A stretch of 9,255 nucleotides of DNA from contig CAZIVE010000101.1 in the NCBI GenBank assembly GCA_964542435.1, forward strand, positions 1 to 9,255, given 5' to 3'. Shown piece after piece: positions 7,866-9,255 of this stretch (its first letter is position 1; the number at the start of each line of letters is the position of its first letter). The position numbers and the translations under genes were made by a program. This DNA comes from CAZIVE01 sp964542435 (lineage in GTDB: Bacteria; Bacteroidota; Bacteroidia; Bacteroidales; Tannerellaceae). The notes under the pieces were generated by a model that did not search any database, had not been told where the DNA came from, and saw only the letters and a list, made by a program, of their open reading frames with translations.

Positions 7866-8633
7866 ATGATTAGTCCATTAGCTTACGTCGATGCAGATGC
7901 AAAAATAGGAAAGAATGCCATCGTGCATCCCTTTGCTTTCATTGATAAGAATGTAGTCGTCGGTGACGATTGTGAGATCATGCCTTTCGCCAGTCTGATG
8001 AGTGGAACTCGTTTGGGAAATCGCAACCGCATTTTCAACGGTGCTGTCATATCAGCCGAGCCTCAGGATTTCAACTTCAAGAAGGGAACGGAGAGTTTTG
8101 TTGTGATCGGTGACGACAATGATATCCGTGAAAACGTAGTGATCAACTGTTCTTCGCTTGCCGGAGAAAGTACGACGATCGGTAACGGCAATGCCATTCA
8201 CGAAGGTGTTCACATCGCACACGATACGAAGATTGCCAATAACTGTGTACTCGGTTATGGTTGCAAGATCTCCGGTTATTGCAATGTCGATAATAATGTG
8301 ATCTGTGGTGGTAATGTCTTGGTAAGTCAAGGTTGTCGAATTGGACAATATGCCTTGATTCAGACGGGCTGCAGAACGCGCAAGGATGTTCCTCCTTATA
8401 TTGTGGCAGCACACGAACCGATTGAATATTTCGGTGTAAACGATGTGATCCTGCAGCGTGACAATTATGATGAGAAGATTATTCGTCACATGAGTCATGC
8501 CTATCGAATCATATTCCAGGGCAAAGGCGATGTCGTTGAATTGGCCAAGCTTGTAAAAGACCAGGTCCCGATGAGTCAGGAGATCCAGAATATCGTGGAT
8601 TTCATCGAAGTTTCCAAGTTAGGCGTTATTTGA
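7866..8633 (+). CDS. LpxA-like UDP-GlcNAc O-acyltransferase paralog
   Basis: A 255-residue left-handed beta-helix protein: hexapeptide repeats (IGKNAIV, VGDDCEI, IGNGNAI, IANNCVL and others) cover about residues 1-170 and a helical domain ends the chain. LpxA transfers 3-hydroxyacyl chains from acyl carrier protein to UDP-GlcNAc, the first step of lipid A synthesis in the cytoplasm. My manual alignment to E. coli LpxA shows conserved Asp68 (D74), His116 (H122), catalytic His119 (H125), DVPPY at 174-178, FGVN at 189-192 and Arg198 (R204). Positions equivalent to K76, H144, H160 and G173 are Asn70, Tyr138, Ser154 and Thr167. The housekeeping lpxA of Bacteroidetes normally sits with lpxD and an lpxC-fabZ fusion, so this is probably a second, divergent copy. 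It starts 18 nt after the efflux channel gene and is followed by a terminator, making it the last cistron of the pump operon. Acceptor and acyl chain are uncertain. Confidence 0.85.
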   Translation: MISPLAYVDADAKIGKNAIVHPFAFIDKNVVVGDDCEIMPFASLMSGTRLGNRNRIFNGAVISAEPQDFNFKKGTESFVVIGDDNDIRENVVINCSSLAGESTTIGNGNAIHEGVHIAHDTKIANNCVLGYGCKISGYCNVDNNVICGGNVLVSQGCRIGQYALIQTGCRTRKDVPPYIVAAHEPIEYFGVNDVILQRDNYDEKIIRHMSHAYRIIFQGKGDVVELAKLVKDQVPMSQEIQNIVDFIEVSKLGVI

Positions 8634-8655
8634 TGTCATTCATTCATCCTCATAG

Positions 8656-8683
8656 AAGGCGGTCAGAAATGTCCGCCTTTTTT
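8656..8683 (+). terminator. Intrinsic terminator of the efflux-lpxA-like operon
   Basis: The stem AAGGCGG (8656-8662) pairs with CCGCCTT (8673-8679). After a single T-T mismatch, CA/TG pairs close a GAAA tetraloop (8666-8669). A run of six Ts (8678-8683) follows. It lies 22 nt after the TGA/stop of the acyltransferase gene and ends the rightward operon. Confidence 0.9.
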
Positions 8684-8792
8684 ATTGTATGCAATCTTTT
8701 ATAAAGGATAAGATACGTTGGAATTTTTCTTTTTCTTCAATTTCCCTCTTATAGGTATTTATTGATTTCGTGTTAGATTATAGAATAAATAT

Positions 8793-8877
8793 TATTCAAC
8801 CATGGTTGAATATTTTTTTTCATAGTGTCTCAGAAAATTTTAACCATGGTCAAATAAAGTTTCAACCCAGGTTAAAA
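8793..8877. repeat. Cluster of three related dyads, 44 and 22 bp apart
   Basis: Site 1 is a perfect 20-bp palindrome, TATTCAACCATGGTTGAATA (8793-8812). Site 2 is TTTTAACCATGGTCAAAT (8838-8855) and site 3 TTTCAACCCAGGTTAAAA (8860-8877), each with 7 of 9 symmetric positions. Their centres (8802/8803, 8846/8847, 8868/8869) are 44 and 22 bp apart, that is about four and two helical turns. A further half-site TGGTTGATA lies at 8917-8925. The half-site consensus is about WTTYAACCA. The pattern resembles operators for a dimeric DNA-binding protein, but no gene start is adjacent. Site 1 is followed by eight Ts (8813-8820) and could alternatively act as a weak terminator. Function is inferred. Confidence 0.7.
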
Positions 8878-8990
8878 ATTATTTTATCAATGATATTTGA
8901 AAGTCCGTTCAAGGTATGGTTGATATTCCGATGGTGACATCCCCGAAAAATAGGCAATTCCCCGTTTTCCCTCCTCTTGGGATAACAAGG

Positions 8991-9023
8991 GAAAGGCTGC
9001 CAAGGAATGCTCAGCAGCCTTTC
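8991..9023 (-). terminator. Hairpin after malate dehydrogenase, probable terminator
   Basis: A perfect 10-bp inverted repeat, GAAAGGCTGC (8991-9000) and GCAGCCTTTC (9014-9023), with a 13-nt loop, begins about 20 nt past the malate dehydrogenase stop on the minus strand. The position fits a terminator, but only three Ts within the stem and a broken CCTTGTT stretch follow, so there is no proper U-tract. It may act as a 3'-end stabilising hairpin instead. Confidence 0.55.
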
Positions 9024-9043
9024 TGATAGAATGAATATTCTAA

Positions 9044-9255
9044 TTAAAGAGCTTTGATGTCTTTCAGGACAGCGTTAGTCTTGTGTACAGCAGCTGCACT
9101 GGCAGCGAAGAGAGCCTTCTCATCAGCTGTAAGATCAAGTTCAACAACCTTCTCAACACCGTTTCTGCCCAGGATAACCGGAGCGCCGATGCAAAGATCT
9201 GATTCGCCATATTCGCCTTCCAGCAGAACAGAGCAAGGAATCATTTTCTTCTGAT
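9044..9255 (-). CDS. mdh: Malate dehydrogenase, C-terminal part (runs off the window)
   Basis: Only the last 69 or so codons are present; the frame is open to the right edge and continues beyond it, so the Met at 9244 is internal, not a start. The visible residues (IPCSVLLEGEYGESDLCIGAPVILG without a break, then GVEKVVELDLTADEKALFAASAAAV) are the C-terminal beta strands and final helix of the lactate/malate dehydrogenase superfamily in the form common in Bacteroidetes, where the enzyme interconverts malate and oxaloacetate with NAD(H) in the cytoplasm. The catalytic His and NAD-binding domain lie outside the window. Lactate dehydrogenase is not excluded by this fragment, but the tail ADEKALFAASA...VHKTN matches malate dehydrogenases best. 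TAA stop at 9046-9044. Confidence 0.85.
   Translation of the reverse strand, partial: QKKMIPCSVLLEGEYGESDLCIGAPVILGRNGVEKVVELDLTADEKALFAASAAAVHKTNAVLKDIKAL

Larger units (their letters stand above)
8634..9043. other. Convergent intergenic region with unusual dyads
   Basis: The LpxA-like gene and malate dehydrogenase both end into this 410-bp, mostly AT-rich stretch, so no gene start faces it. It contains the rightward operon terminator, about 100 bp with nothing recognisable (8690-8790), the cluster of AACC-AT-GGTT dyads, a short minus-strand reading stretch reminiscent of an AraC-family C-terminus, and the hairpin after malate dehydrogenase. The small open frames (for example 37 codons from ATG 8917 on the plus strand, running through the hairpin) have no convincing coding character. 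Confidence 0.75.

Noticed and set aside
8793..8812. ParB/parS site
   Set aside because: The palindrome is 20 bp but does not match the widely conserved parS consensus TGTTTCACGTGAAACA, so this identity is not supported.
8917..9030. 37-codon plus-strand frame from ATG 8917
   Set aside because: It starts inside a dyad half-site, has no ribosome binding site or clear promoter and reads through the hairpin at 8991-9023; composition is not protein-like.
9054..9254. Plus-strand frame over malate dehydrogenase
   Set aside because: It is antisense to the malate dehydrogenase C-terminus, whose residues are clearly recognisable.

Overview
The window looks like a chromosomal piece of a Bacteroidales bacterium, most likely Prevotella or a close relative. 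The evidence is two Bacteroidetes-type promoters (TAnnTTTG at -7, TTTG/TTGG about 19 bp upstream), weak or absent Shine-Dalgarno sites, lipoprotein-type periplasmic adaptor and outer-membrane channel proteins, and a Bacteroidetes-like malate dehydrogenase C-terminus. The genus is inference.

Layout. Positions 1-374 hold no supportable gene: they contain a strong intrinsic terminator for a plus-strand gene lying left of the window, then a degenerate tandem repeat with an exact 41-bp period. On the minus strand follow an SDR oxidoreductase of the D-mannonate oxidoreductase type (375-1187) and, upstream of it and overlapping by 17 nt, a polytopic inner-membrane protein (1171-1869). A 170-200 bp divergent intergenic region carries one promoter for each direction. 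To the right is a tightly packed plus-strand operon: RND periplasmic adaptor (2058-3263), RND inner-membrane pump of the HAE1 class (3277-6456), TolC/NodT-type outer-membrane lipoprotein channel (6453-7847) and an LpxA-like left-handed beta-helix acyltransferase (7866-8633), closed by a hairpin terminator. A 410-bp convergent intergenic region follows, and the window ends inside malate dehydrogenase (minus strand, C-terminal part only).

How the genes work together. The three efflux genes form a complete tripartite proton-driven pump. The fourth cistron is unexpected: it resembles LpxA, the first enzyme of lipid A synthesis, and keeps the catalytic His, but by manual alignment to E. coli LpxA it has lost several substrate-binding residues. 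It may be a specialised paralog that modifies envelope lipid or the pump's cargo; that is a hypothesis. No local regulator gene is visible for the operon.

Most notable non-coding features: (1) the convergent region 8634-9043 carries three related dyads built on AACC-AT-GGTT, with centres 44 and 22 bp apart (whole helical turns), where no gene start is near; (2) the 41-bp tandem repeat at the left end. No CRISPR array, insertion sequence, rRNA or tRNA gene was seen. The known gene content is otherwise ordinary, and I do not claim a complete new system.
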